A model generated the notes under the pieces. The model was given only the letters and a program-made list of their open reading frames with translations, searched no databases and was not told the DNA's origin. DNA of 52,586 nucleotides from Nostoc sp. JL34 (lineage in GTDB: Bacteria > Cyanobacteriota > Cyanobacteriia > Cyanobacteriales > Nostocaceae), in the NCBI RefSeq assembly GCF_017114945.1, contig NZ_JABXKQ010000107.1, forward strand, positions 1-52,586. The letters are read 5' to 3'. How positions within the stretch are numbered: the first letter of the stretch is position 1; each line of letters opens with the position of its first letter. Of the stretch, positions 1-8,256 are shown piece by piece. Made by a program: the position numbers and the translations under genes.

Positions 1-509
1 CTGCTCCTCTGCACCCCTGCTGCCTCAATGATTTTCCCTTTTCTTAGTGCCATTCCTCCATGCCCAATGCCCAAATTAGATTTTCTGAAACAGACAATTA
101 TTGCTCCCATAGTTGGGAATATTGCGATCGCCTTTTTTTCTGTGCTTGTAATGTTGTTGAAAACCTTTTTTCCCAACTCAATATCGGGCACATACTTACA
201 ACTGTTTTTCTAAAAGTTAAGAGCCTTGAAGAAGAATTCAGAAGTCAGAATTTAGGAGCGGAGCCGGAGACGCTCCGCCTCTGGTCAGAATCAAGACGCT
301 CGAACGCGAGTGCGTATCCTCTTGGGAGAAGACTCGGTTTAGCCGCGCTATCCGCTTTTTCGGTCAAAATTTATTCTGTTAGCGCAGCGGGGCGTAGCCC
401 ATTCTCACTACTGACTACTGAATTCTGTTTGATAAATTTAAAACTCCTAACTCCTAAATTCAAACTGAAAGGTGACCATTGTTCATCCTACTAAGCAAAG
501 GACAAAATT
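1..509. other. Intergenic region upstream of psaF with degenerate repeats
   Basis: I see no convincing gene here. Two short reading frames cover the stretch but have no recognisable family or ribosome binding site. The sequence is typical Nostoc dispersed repeat material: GC-rich palindromic patches such as the inverted pair around GGAGCGGAGCC/CGCTCCGCC near 255-285, and the common GCGTAGCCC tract near 391-399. A HIP1-like GCGATCGC lies at 125-132. The promoter of psaF should lie in the last ~150 bases, but I cannot place it. Confidence 0.5.
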
Positions 510-989
510 ATGAAACGAATATTTGCATTAATTTTGGTAATTTTTCTCTGGCTTAATGTTGTCCCCACAGCTTTAGCGGAGAACACTACATTAGTACCTT
601 GTGCCGAATCATCTGCATTTGTAGAACGAGTGCAAAATGCACCTGATAGTTATTACACTACAAAGCCATTAAAGGCTTATTCTCGGTTACTTTGTGGCGA
701 GGATGGTTTACCTCATTTAGTTCTTGACCGCTTCAGCCTTGCCTTTGACGTGCTGACTCCCATAGTGATATTTCTCTACATTGCTGGTTGGATTGGCTGG
801 ACTGGTCGTTCCTATTTGCGGACAATTCAAAAACTTGGTTCCCCAGAAGAAAAAGAACTATTTATCGATTTGCCAGTATTCGTTAAATGTATGATATTGG
901 CTTTTGCTTGGCCGGCATCAGCAGTTCAAGAATTTCTCAGTGGTGAATTAGTTGCTAAGGATGAAGAAATTCCGATTTCAATTCGCTAA
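510..989 (+). CDS. psaF: Photosystem I reaction centre subunit III (PsaF), divergent copy
   Basis: PsaF is a PSI subunit with a lumenal N-terminal domain and a transmembrane helix. The 159-aa product starts with a signal peptide (hydrophobic residues 5-20, cleavage after Ala-Leu-Ala at about 23). It keeps the family cysteines (VPC and LCG), the block CGEDGLPHL, the membrane motif FLYIAGWIGW at about 90-99, and the C-terminal AKDEEIPIS signature. An AAGGA ribosome binding site lies 7 bases before the ATG. A psaJ-like gene follows 90 bases downstream, the classical psaF-psaJ order. It departs from typical cyanobacterial PsaF in the segment after PHL, where the usual VDGRLDRAG is replaced by LDRFSLAFD. 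The rest of the lumenal domain is also divergent, so it may be a second, specialised paralogue rather than the main PsaF. The family assignment is firm; the paralogue status is inference. Confidence 0.93.
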   Translation: MKRIFALILVIFLWLNVVPTALAENTTLVPCAESSAFVERVQNAPDSYYTTKPLKAYSRLLCGEDGLPHLVLDRFSLAFDVLTPIVIFLYIAGWIGWTGRSYLRTIQKLGSPEEKELFIDLPVFVKCMILAFAWPASAVQEFLSGELVAKDEEIPISIR

Positions 990-1079
990 AAGCTATTGAC
1001 AGTTGATGATTAACTATTAACTGTCAATTAACCCCCCAGAAAAATAATCGAATAAGACAAAATTAATTAGGATAAAAAC

Positions 1080-1178
1080 ATGGAGTCACGCTATTTTTTG
1101 AAAGTTTTCACAATGGTTCCTGTAGTTGCTACCTTAGCATTGATTATTTTAGCAGTGATTTTCATTGAATTGAATTGA
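1080..1178 (+). CDS. psaJ: Photosystem I subunit IX-like peptide (PsaJ), short form
   Basis: A 32-aa single-helix peptide (MESRYFLKVFTMVPVVATLA, then a hydrophobic run ending IFIELN). It follows the PsaJ plan: a short charged N-terminus, a TAP/MVP-V-AT motif, one membrane helix and I-E-F/L-N at the helix end. Canonical PsaJ continues for about 8-10 more residues (RFxPDxLFFP); here a TGA stop falls directly after IELN. An AGGA ribosome binding site lies 7 bases upstream of the ATG, and psaF is the preceding gene, which supports a real gene despite its size. It could be a functional short paralogue or a truncated relic. Confidence 0.75.
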   Translation: MESRYFLKVFTMVPVVATLALIILAVIFIELN

Positions 1179-1239
1179 ATTACGTTTTTCCGGGATTACA
1201 ATATGGGACTTTTTTCCATACTCTACCGTCAACAGTCAC

Positions 1240-1420
1240 TCAATTTGAGATTTTGGATTTTAGATTTTAGATTATCCCCATGCATTAATGTAGGGGCTTG
1301 AATCTAAAATTTGAGATTTTGGATTTTAGATTTATGCCATGAATAAATTCAGGAGCTTGAAACCTTTTTAAATTTTGGATTAAAAATCCAAAATCCAAAA
1401 TTTAAAATCTAAAATGGTTA
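1240..1420. repeat. Heptamer-type (STRR-like) repeat block with a duplicated ~60-bp unit
   Basis: The A/T-rich heptads TTTGGAT and TTTAGAT occur in short tandem runs. A unit beginning TTTGAGATTTTGGATTTTAG and ending AGGGGCTTGAA / CAGGAGCTTGAA appears twice in a row (about 1240-1302 and 1307-1361). It is followed by an inverted run of the same heptads (about 1371-1416). Such tandem heptamers are a known hallmark of heterocystous cyanobacterial intergenic DNA. Together the two orientations could fold into a long AT-rich hairpin between psaJ (+) and the minus-strand SDR gene. Confidence 0.7.
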
Positions 1421-1437
1421 CTCCTGCCTCCTGAATA

Positions 1438-2256
1438 TTAATGTGAGGAGAAAAGAGTTTCCCAGTCGATTACAGGTGGTCTTTCTCCCTGGTTGACTAT
1501 TTCAAAAATTTTCCTAGAACTACTTGGGTAAGAAAGGGATTCCACACAAGCATTTGCTACGTCAATCCGGCTAGTATCACCCGAAAGTGTATCCCCAGTA
1601 CCTACGACCACACCATATTTACCACCTGTTTTTGCCTTGAGGAGGGTGTTGAGGTCGTATGAGGTATAGGGGCCGTCAATGAGGCGTCCTGGGCGGATAA
1701 TGGTGTAGGGTAATCCTGAATCAATAATGGACTCTTCGCCCTTTTGTTTGGCATCCAACACACCAAAGGCATTAAGAATACTAAAGGGAAACTGATTTTT
1801 ACGGAGAATTCCACAGGAAGAGACGAAAACGAATCGCTGCAAATTCCGGGGTGCTGCTGCTACTAGATTTCTTACACCTTGAGCATCGACCTTTTCTGGA
1901 CTATTCTTTGCTTTTGCTTGACTAGATTTGGGGTTAAGGAAAGTGATGCCCCATTCAAGCAAGTTCGGGGATTGCTCAAACTCCCATCGCTCAGAGGGGA
2001 AGGCAGTGGTTCCAGTACAATTTATGATGTGGGTGACATCTGGCATTGCGGCTGGCAGTGTAGCTGGCTGGCGGATGTCACCAACGGCAATTTCCACTCT
2101 TTGGTTAAACATCTCTTCAGCTTTTGCGGTATTGCGTGTCAAGACACGAACTTTCAAGCCTTTCTCCAACAGCTTGCCTACCACCAGTTGCCCTACTCCA
2201 CCAGTAGCACCAGCAACTAGTACCAAATCTTCAACTGACGTTTGAAAAGAAGTCAT
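1438..2256 (-). CDS. Atypical short-chain dehydrogenase/NAD(P)-binding epimerase-like protein
   Basis: A 272-aa protein with an N-terminal Rossmann motif GATGGVG at about 16-22, the VRVLTRN strand that reads the NADP ribose, a GDIRQ turn, and an INCTGTTAF core strand. A later SS-x-G segment (about 146-150) stands in the place of the SDR catalytic serine region, and IIRPGRL is a typical extended/atypical SDR motif. It resembles the NmrA/Ycf39-like group of cyanobacterial and chloroplast SDRs, many of which act in redox sensing or as chaperones rather than classical dehydrogenases. No YxxxK pair is obvious. The gene is monocistronic, divergent from the following kinase gene and convergent with psaFJ. 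The substrate is unknown. Confidence 0.85.
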   Translation of the reverse strand: MTSFQTSVEDLVLVAGATGGVGQLVVGKLLEKGLKVRVLTRNTAKAEEMFNQRVEIAVGDIRQPATLPAAMPDVTHIINCTGTTAFPSERWEFEQSPNLLEWGITFLNPKSSQAKAKNSPEKVDAQGVRNLVAAAPRNLQRFVFVSSCGILRKNQFPFSILNAFGVLDAKQKGEESIIDSGLPYTIIRPGRLIDGPYTSYDLNTLLKAKTGGKYGVVVGTGDTLSGDTSRIDVANACVESLSYPSSSRKIFEIVNQGERPPVIDWETLFSSH

Positions 2257-2480
2257 AAAGTGCCTTTGAGATAGTCTATTGCTAATCTACTTAAAAAAAT
2301 GCGATGTCTACAACGGACTGTTTGGTGACGCACATCGCCAAAATAGACCCAGATTAAAGATTTTGCTAATGGCTGTTGACTTTGTAGCTTTCAGGCTGAC
2401 AAGTGGGAATTTTAGGAAAAGGGCAAACTCCCCAAAACTGAATTAGCACAGTAGCCAGCACTTGAGGTTTCGAGCAAAGA

Positions 2481-4205
2481 ATGAAAATTAGTCAAAAATT
2501 AATTTTGGGTGTTCTAGGAATGGCTACTCTCTCAGGAATTATTGCTGCGATTAGCGCTCATCAACAATTGAAGATAGCTAAATATCTTGCTCAACAAGAG
2601 GCTGAAGAAGTTGCTGGACTACTGGGATATTTTGTAAGTTATGAGCTTGAATACCACAAAATGCGATCGCGAGAGGAGATGCTAGCCCATTTGCAAGAGC
2701 ATGTTCAAGCACTACACAAACAGCGTCAGCGCGATCTGGAGATTGTAGACCGCAATAAAATCATTCTGGCAGATGTAGTCGCGGAAGACATCGGGACGCG
2801 ATTAGATCACGATCGCAATAATGAAGTTGGTAAAACCATTCAAGATGGGATACCAAGAACCTATGTTGAGACTAGTTCTGAATACCCAAAGGGGATTCAA
2901 TTAATTGCTGTTGCATTTAAGACTACCAATAGTAAAACCTTTGGTGCAGTCATTTTGGAATATACACCGCTTTATAAAGCAGCCCTAGCAACAGCCCATA
3001 AAAATATTTTTGTCACGTCGGTCATCAGTTTAGCATGTGGCATATTTGCATTAGCAACAGGCTATTTGATCTCTAGAAGCATCTCTAAACCGATTAAACA
3101 ACTCCAGCAAGCTGTGGTAAATCTGGCTGAAGGCAAGCTGGATACCAGAGTTAATATTCGCTCTCATGATGAGATTGGCGAGTTAGCTACCTCGTTCAAC
3201 AAAATGGCAGACGATCTACAATATTCCAGAGATGAATTTGTCAATGCCAACGAACAATTACGAAACGAAATTGCCGAGCGCCAACAAGCAGAAATAGAAC
3301 TTCAGCAAGCTCTAAAAGACCTGAAAAAAACCCAAATCCAATTAATTCAATCTGAAAAAATGTCGAGTCTGGGTCAACTAGTGGCAGGAGTTGCCCATGA
3401 AATCAATAATCCAGTTAATTTTATCTACGGCAACCTCGAACACACTGATGATTACACTCAACAGTTGCTGCTGTTAATTAAGCTTTATCAAAATTATTAT
3501 CCCAACCCAGAGCCAGAAATTCAAAATGCTAACCAAGTGGTGGATATTGAGTACCTAATAGAAGATTTACCTAAGATGTTATCCTCAATGAAGATGGGGG
3601 CCAAACGCATCCGTGAAATTGTTCTCAGCCTACGAATCTTCTCTCGTTTGGATGAAGCTGAGTTCAAAACGGTTGATCTGCATGAAGGGATCGACAGTAC
3701 ACTGTTGATTTTGCAACACCGGATCAAGGCACAAAATAATCGCCTTGAAATTCAGGTGATCAAAGAATATGGTGAAATGCCTAAAATCCAGTGTTTTGCA
3801 GGGCAACTGAATCAGGTATTTATGAACCTCTTGGCAAATGCAATCGATGCTTTAGAAGAGAGTTTACAAAAAAACATTTGTCCAAATCCCTGGATTCGCA
3901 TTTCTTCTGAACAGGTAAATGAAAATGCCGTGATTCGGATTGCTGATAATGGAGTAGGAATTGCAGAAGCAATCCAGTCGCGTTTATTTGACCCTTTTTT
4001 CACCACAAAACCAGTTGGTCAGGGAACTGGTATGGGATTATCGATCAGCTACCAGATAATTACTGAAAAGCATGGTGGATCTTTGCAATGCATTTCATCA
4101 CCGGGACAGGGTGCAGAGTTTATAATTGCAATCCCGATTCGAGCAGTAAAATCAGCACAATTATCAATCTGCGATCGCCATGCCTATCGGGAAAAATCAG
4201 CGTGA
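2481..4205 (+). CDS. Membrane sensor histidine kinase (HAMP-HisKA-HATPase)
   Basis: A 574-aa sensor kinase. A first membrane helix (about 8-25) and a second (about 177-198) bracket a ~150-aa extracytoplasmic sensing region without a recognisable domain. A HAMP linker follows (about 200-250, with SKPIKQL and DEIGELATSFN), then a coiled coil (about 260-295). The H box is VAGVAHEINNP with the phospho-accepting His at 306. The ATPase part has the N box NLLANAIDAL, G1 DNGVGI, F box FDPFFTTKP and G2 GTGMGLSIS, so it looks catalytically complete. The H-box type (GVAHEINNPVNFI) is common in cyanobacterial orphan kinases. No response regulator is nearby, so the output is unknown. Confidence 0.93.
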   Translation: MKISQKLILGVLGMATLSGIIAAISAHQQLKIAKYLAQQEAEEVAGLLGYFVSYELEYHKMRSREEMLAHLQEHVQALHKQRQRDLEIVDRNKIILADVVAEDIGTRLDHDRNNEVGKTIQDGIPRTYVETSSEYPKGIQLIAVAFKTTNSKTFGAVILEYTPLYKAALATAHKNIFVTSVISLACGIFALATGYLISRSISKPIKQLQQAVVNLAEGKLDTRVNIRSHDEIGELATSFNKMADDLQYSRDEFVNANEQLRNEIAERQQAEIELQQALKDLKKTQIQLIQSEKMSSLGQLVAGVAHEINNPVNFIYGNLEHTDDYTQQLLLLIKLYQNYYPNPEPEIQNANQVVDIEYLIEDLPKMLSSMKMGAKRIREIVLSLRIFSRLDEAEFKTVDLHEGIDSTLLILQHRIKAQNNRLEIQVIKEYGEMPKIQCFAGQLNQVFMNLLANAIDALEESLQKNICPNPWIRISSEQVNENAVIRIADNGVGIAEAIQSRLFDPFFTTKPVGQGTGMGLSISYQIITEKHGGSLQCISSPGQGAEFIIAIPIRAVKSAQLSICDRHAYREKSA

Positions 4206-4393
4206 GTAGTTTTTCAGTCCATAGCTGCGTAGGCGTAGCCCGTCGTAGACATCGCGATTAGAGGGGAAATTGCGCCCGAATTGTTCGGTTCTACCACTGT
4301 CACCAGTACACAAATGGCTATAACCTCTTAAGTAGTAGTGAAATGTCTACCCTAGACGCTGTTAGTCGCTCTTGAATTAAGGGGTGAAAACCT

Positions 4394-5887
4394 GTGTACA
4401 AATGGATATTGCCAAGTCTGAGCGAAATCTTGGCTGAAAATCAATCAAGTGTGGCTGAATGTTCACCTGCTAAAGCAGAGCGGCAGTGGCGTGTCAGCCT
4501 CGCAGCGACAGAACATTTGCTATTAAATACTTTAGCACCTGCTTCAGTTGACACAACGCAAGGATTAATTTTAGCTGCACCAGCTCCCTTATTTAGTCAG
4601 CCAAAACTGACTCAAAGTTTACAAACAGTAACTTTTACGGCCAAACCATTTAATCCCTTGGCACTGATGCCATTTCAGATGCCAGATGCAATGCCTGGGG
4701 CGGGCTACGCCAATGCATTTGTAAATGAAGAAATTGCCCTCCACGAATCGGTACTTCCCTTACTAGCTGCCGATCCGCTAGGTGCAGAACAGTTTTGCTT
4801 GGTTTTTACAGATAAATTTAGATTAGTGCTGGTTTTAGCAACCCACAAAAACGGTAAAAAAACCTTTTCATTTTCTTTTGAGCCAGAGGTAGTACAGCAG
4901 GCTTGGCGATCGCTAGGAGCAAGGGTAATGCTGGCTAATCCAGAGTTTTTTGCCCGCTTGGATGCATTAGTAGAAGAGTATTCCCCGGTAGCCCCAGACT
5001 ATCGGATTATGATTGAGTTTAGCCAGTTGTTGCTTCAGGAATTAACAGAACCAGAAGAGATTAGAGACTCTTTATTAGGGACTGGGGACAAGGAGAATAA
5101 CCCATGCCCAATGCCCAATTCCCAATCCTCAATCCCCAATGCCCAATCCCCAAATCCTGATGTAGAATTGCTCCAAGCCTTCGCTCACGAAGTCCGCACA
5201 CCTTTAACAACGATTCGCACTATGACTCGTCTGCTGCTGAAGCGGCGAGACTTAGATGCTAGCGTGATCAATCGCTTAAAAGTTATCGATCACGAGTGTA
5301 CTGAGCAAATTGACCGCATGGAGTTGCTGTTTAAGGCAGCAGAACTGGAAACTACTACCTCAGCAAAATCCTCAAAAACTCAACTCACGCCGATGTCTTT
5401 AGATCAAGTGTTGCAGCAGAGTATTCCCCGTTGGGAACAAGCAGCGCATCGGCGGAACTTAACTTTAAATGTTGTTTTACCCCAGCAACTACCAACAGTG
5501 GTAAGCAATCCCACCATGCTGGATCAGGTTCTCACTGGTTTGATGGAAAATTTTACTCGCAGCTTACCTGCTGGTAGCCATATTCAAGTACAAGTTATCC
5601 CGGCTGGAGATCAACTGAAGTTACAATTATCGCCCCAATTTGGATGCAAAGATTCAAATAAAGCCGCCACACCTGCAACACCACCAATTCGCAAAGCCCT
5701 TGGTCAACTGCTGATGTTCCAACCAGAAACGGGTACGATTAGTTTGAATATTGCTGCAACCAAGCATTTGTTTCAGGCGATCGGTGGCAAACTGATTGTG
5801 CGCCAGCGTCCACACTATGGCGAAGTTTTGACAATTTTCCTGCCTTTAGAAGTTAGCAATAAACAGAAACCAGTAGTCAAAAGTTAG
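4394..5887 (+). CDS. Sensor histidine kinase, soluble, with degenerate ATPase domain
   Basis: A 497-aa protein that probably starts at GTG 4394: AAGGGG lies just upstream and the next Met is far inside. Residues 1-230 form an N-terminal domain without a known family and without membrane helices. An H box follows (FAHEVRTPLTTIRTM, phospho-accepting His at 265) with a good HisKA helix pair. The C-terminal ATPase half is worn: the N-box position reads GLMENFTRSLPAGS, no DxGxG is visible, and the G2 box is absent, although the last strand (GGKLIVRQR, then a final LTIFLPLE) fits the fold. Residues about 230-255 are a Pro/Ser/Asn-rich linker encoded by an STRR-like heptamer insert. It may be a low-activity or regulatory kinase. 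It ends beside a small inverted-repeat element. Confidence 0.85.
   Translation: MYKWILPSLSEILAENQSSVAECSPAKAERQWRVSLAATEHLLLNTLAPASVDTTQGLILAAPAPLFSQPKLTQSLQTVTFTAKPFNPLALMPFQMPDAMPGAGYANAFVNEEIALHESVLPLLAADPLGAEQFCLVFTDKFRLVLVLATHKNGKKTFSFSFEPEVVQQAWRSLGARVMLANPEFFARLDALVEEYSPVAPDYRIMIEFSQLLLQELTEPEEIRDSLLGTGDKENNPCPMPNSQSSIPNAQSPNPDVELLQAFAHEVRTPLTTIRTMTRLLLKRRDLDASVINRLKVIDHECTEQIDRMELLFKAAELETTTSAKSSKTQLTPMSLDQVLQQSIPRWEQAAHRRNLTLNVVLPQQLPTVVSNPTMLDQVLTGLMENFTRSLPAGSHIQVQVIPAGDQLKLQLSPQFGCKDSNKAATPATPPIRKALGQLLMFQPETGTISLNIAATKHLFQAIGGKLIVRQRPHYGEVLTIFLPLEVSNKQKPVVKS
5085..5157 (+). repeat. STRR-like heptamer insert inside the kinase gene
   Basis: Tandem CCCAATC/CCCAATG heptads, preceded by GGGACTGGGGAC, lie in frame inside the kinase gene. 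They encode a linker of Pro, Asn, Gln and Ser just before the HisKA domain. The same heptads occur in the PKS (16480-16640 and 17430-17456) and in the PfaB-like gene (20170-20200). Confidence 0.8.
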
Positions 5888-5889
5888 GA

Positions 5890-6040
5890 GTTATAGCCAT
5901 TTTTAATTCGGTAAGGTACAACAACTATGCAAATAGACCTAACCCCCTTCCCGAAGCGGGAAGGGGGAATAATTCAAAGCCTCTCTCCTAAAAGGAGAGA
6001 GGTAAAAATCGTACCTCACTGGGTCGATAACTGCTATAAC
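5890..6040. mobile_element. MITE-like palindromic element (~151 bp)
   Basis: It is bounded by inverted GTTATAGC (5890-5897) and GCTATAAC (6033-6040), with inner inverted GTAAGGTAC (5911-5919)/GTACCTCAC (6011-6019). It contains two strong hairpins: CCCCCTTCCCG/CGGGAAGGGGG (5943-5967) and CCTCTCTCCT/AGGAGAGAGG (5980-6002). There is no coding capacity. Relatives of these hairpins recur at 19190-19260 and 41009-41175. I read it as a non-autonomous miniature element lying directly after the kinase stop codon. Confidence 0.6.
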
Positions 6041-6127
6041 ATCAGAGTATTCGGTGGTGATTTTCCAGCAGCAATAGTCAGATAGATTTACGATTATACT
6101 TAAATTAAGTCTCCTTACACCACACTA

Positions 6128-6170
6128 AAAAGCCGTGAAATAATTTAAATTTCTACGGCTTTTATTTTTT
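6128..6170. terminator. Bidirectional rho-independent terminator
   Basis: The stem AAGCCGT/ACGGCTT, extended by an AAAT/ATTT pairing, is followed by a T-rich run on the plus strand (TTTATTTTTT) and by TTTTT on the minus strand. It sits between the convergent kinase (+) and devA (-) genes, where a shared terminator is expected. Confidence 0.75.
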
Positions 6171-6222
6171 GTAGATAAAATTAGTAATGATTTAGCGATT
6201 AGCTCATGCGTTCGTTTAGCTA

Positions 6223-6915
6223 TCACAAAACTTCTTTCACCAGATAACCATCTTCCATATGAATGATGCGATCTGCAATATCTAAAATTCTATTATCGTG
6301 AGTGACCATTAAGATAGCACAATTCTGGTCTTTAGCTAGTTTCTGCATCAGGGTAACAACATCTCGGCCTGTTTTACTGTCTAAAGCCGCTGTCGGTTCA
6401 TCAGCTAAAACCAATTTAGGATGACTGACTAAAGCACGAGCAATCGCTACCCGTTGTTTTTGTCCTCCTGAGAGATCGGATGGGTAATAATTAACTCTAT
6501 TCTCCAATTTAACAGCATTGAGTATAGCTTCTGATTTGCTGCGGGCTTCCGATTCAGGAATATTTTTATGTAATTCCAGTGACATTTGAACATTCTGTCT
6601 GGCTGTTAAGAAATCTAACAAGTTGTGGGCTTGAAAAATATAGCCAATATGGCGACGTACCTTAACTAATTGCTGATTACTCGCTCCAGAAAGCTCCTGA
6701 CCAATAAATTTAAGACTTCCTTCTTGGACAGAACGTAACCCACCAATCAAAGTCAGCAAAGTTGTTTTTCCTGAACCTGATGGCCCAGTCATAATCACAA
6801 TTTCTCCGTATTTGATATTAAAATTAATATCAAATAATACCTGGCTTCGGATTTTTTTTTCCCCGAAGTAGTGATTAAGGTTTTCTATAGTAACAATGAA
6901 TTTTTGTTGAAACAT
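6223..6915 (-). CDS. devA: DevA-family ABC exporter ATPase
   Basis: A 230-aa nucleotide-binding subunit of a DevBCA/MacB-like exporter. It has Walker A GPSGSGKTTL (about 44-53), Q-loop FQAHNLLDFLT, signature LSGGQKQRVAIARAL (about 148-162), Walker B LVLADEPTAALDS and switch His in MVTHDNRI. The N-terminal IENLNHYFGEKK pattern is typical of DevA. It is the last gene of the devB-devC-devA operon, 23 bases after devC. In Anabaena this exporter family, together with the outer-membrane TolC homologue, moves heterocyst glycolipids to the envelope. The PKS cluster next door suggests an analogous lipid cargo, which is inference. Confidence 0.93.
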   Translation of the reverse strand: MFQQKFIVTIENLNHYFGEKKIRSQVLFDINFNIKYGEIVIMTGPSGSGKTTLLTLIGGLRSVQEGSLKFIGQELSGASNQQLVKVRRHIGYIFQAHNLLDFLTARQNVQMSLELHKNIPESEARSKSEAILNAVKLENRVNYYPSDLSGGQKQRVAIARALVSHPKLVLADEPTAALDSKTGRDVVTLMQKLAKDQNCAILMVTHDNRILDIADRIIHMEDGYLVKEVL

Positions 6916-6938
6916 TTTATTTAGATAATAAATTTAAA

Positions 6939-8111
6939 CTAGAAAATATCTGCTGGATCTACATTACGGAGTTTATTTGTAGATAAGAAACCAGACGTTA
7001 AACACATTAATGTGGCTGAGATTAATACTAAAATGGCTTTATCTGTAGTCATGATAACTGGTAATTTAGTTGCATTTTTCGACACATCATATAGGGCTAT
7101 TGATATAGCTAAACCTGGAACATAACCTAGAGATGCTAAAATTAAAGCCTGTTGAAAAACTACACTTAATAGGTATTTGTTTTTGAATCCCATTGCTTTC
7201 AAGGTTGCATATTCAGTTAAATGAGTAGAAATATTACTATAAAGTATTTGATAAACAACGATTACACCAACAACAAACCCCATTAACACCATCAGATTAA
7301 ACACGAACCCAATGGGTGTTCTCAGAGACCAATAGGCTTTTTCCAAAGCAATAAAGTCTTTGCGGGTAATAACTCTTACGTCTTTGGGTAACTTGGCTGA
7401 TAAATCTGCTAAAACTTTTTGTGGGTTGGCATTAGGTTTAAGTTTAATTAAGCCTATATCTATTTTTTGTACTGGACGATCTTGAAATATTCGTAGGAAA
7501 GTTGAAGAACTAACGATTAAATTGCCATCAACACCAAAGGAAGGGCCTAACTTAAATAAGCCACCAATTTTAACTCTGTAACCAACTAATCCAGTATAGC
7601 TGAATATTTCAACTTTGATAACTTTTCCTTGCTCAAATTCTTTAGCGATCGCTCCAAATTCTGGTCGTGAATCTCGGTCAAATAAAACGATATTAGGTAT
7701 TCTAATTTGAGTAAGCTTTTCTTCAATATTGGGAAAATTAAAAATGGATTTAACTGGATCAAATCCCAGCACATATACTGGAAACTTCAGTCCGTTTTTG
7801 GGGTTTTTAAACTTAGCAAATTGCACATATAAAGGGCTAACTGATTCTACACTATTAAAACCTAATACTTGATATAAATGTGAACGAGGAAAGCTTTGAT
7901 TTGATGTTAAAGATTTATATTGGGCACTGATTAAAAATAAGTCTCCTTCTAGACTTTTATGTAACTGTGTAGCACTGTCATAGAGGGCAGCTTGGAAACC
8001 AATTTGCATAAACATCAGAACTGCAACGAAAGCAATCCCAGCCAAAGCTACAAGAAAGCGGATTTTTTGTCGGGCTAGTTGTAGCCAAGCCAAGGGAATA
8101 TTGAGAATCAT
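6939..8111 (-). CDS. devC: DevC-family ABC exporter permease
   Basis: A 390-aa inner-membrane permease of the FtsX/MacB type. One N-terminal helix (about 18-40, starting IPLAWLQLARQKIRFLVALA) is followed by a large periplasmic domain (about 45-270). Three helices make up the C-terminal third (about 273-297, 318-340 and 355-378). The block HLTEYATLKAMGFKNKYL is the typical cytoplasmic loop contacting the ATPase. The gene lies between devB and devA on the same strand. It pairs with DevA and the DevB adaptor to form a periplasm-spanning export machine. Confidence 0.92.
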   Translation of the reverse strand: MILNIPLAWLQLARQKIRFLVALAGIAFVAVLMFMQIGFQAALYDSATQLHKSLEGDLFLISAQYKSLTSNQSFPRSHLYQVLGFNSVESVSPLYVQFAKFKNPKNGLKFPVYVLGFDPVKSIFNFPNIEEKLTQIRIPNIVLFDRDSRPEFGAIAKEFEQGKVIKVEIFSYTGLVGYRVKIGGLFKLGPSFGVDGNLIVSSSTFLRIFQDRPVQKIDIGLIKLKPNANPQKVLADLSAKLPKDVRVITRKDFIALEKAYWSLRTPIGFVFNLMVLMGFVVGVIVVYQILYSNISTHLTEYATLKAMGFKNKYLLSVVFQQALILASLGYVPGLAISIALYDVSKNATKLPVIMTTDKAILVLISATLMCLTSGFLSTNKLRNVDPADIF

Positions 8112-8256
8112 TTAGTAAACCTCAAGGAGAGAAAATAGACTAAATTGAGGAAAAGTACTTTGTTGAAATCAAGAACTTTTTGGTGTGCCTTAATTACAAA
8201 TTAGTATTAGTCCGTTCAGGGATATTCAGTGAGTTACAAAGCTTGATTGAGAAGTG

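Noticed and set aside
28..494. Two overlapping short reading frames (61 and 144 codons)
   Set aside because: No ribosome binding site, no family resemblance, and the codons run through dispersed repeat sequence; treated as chance.
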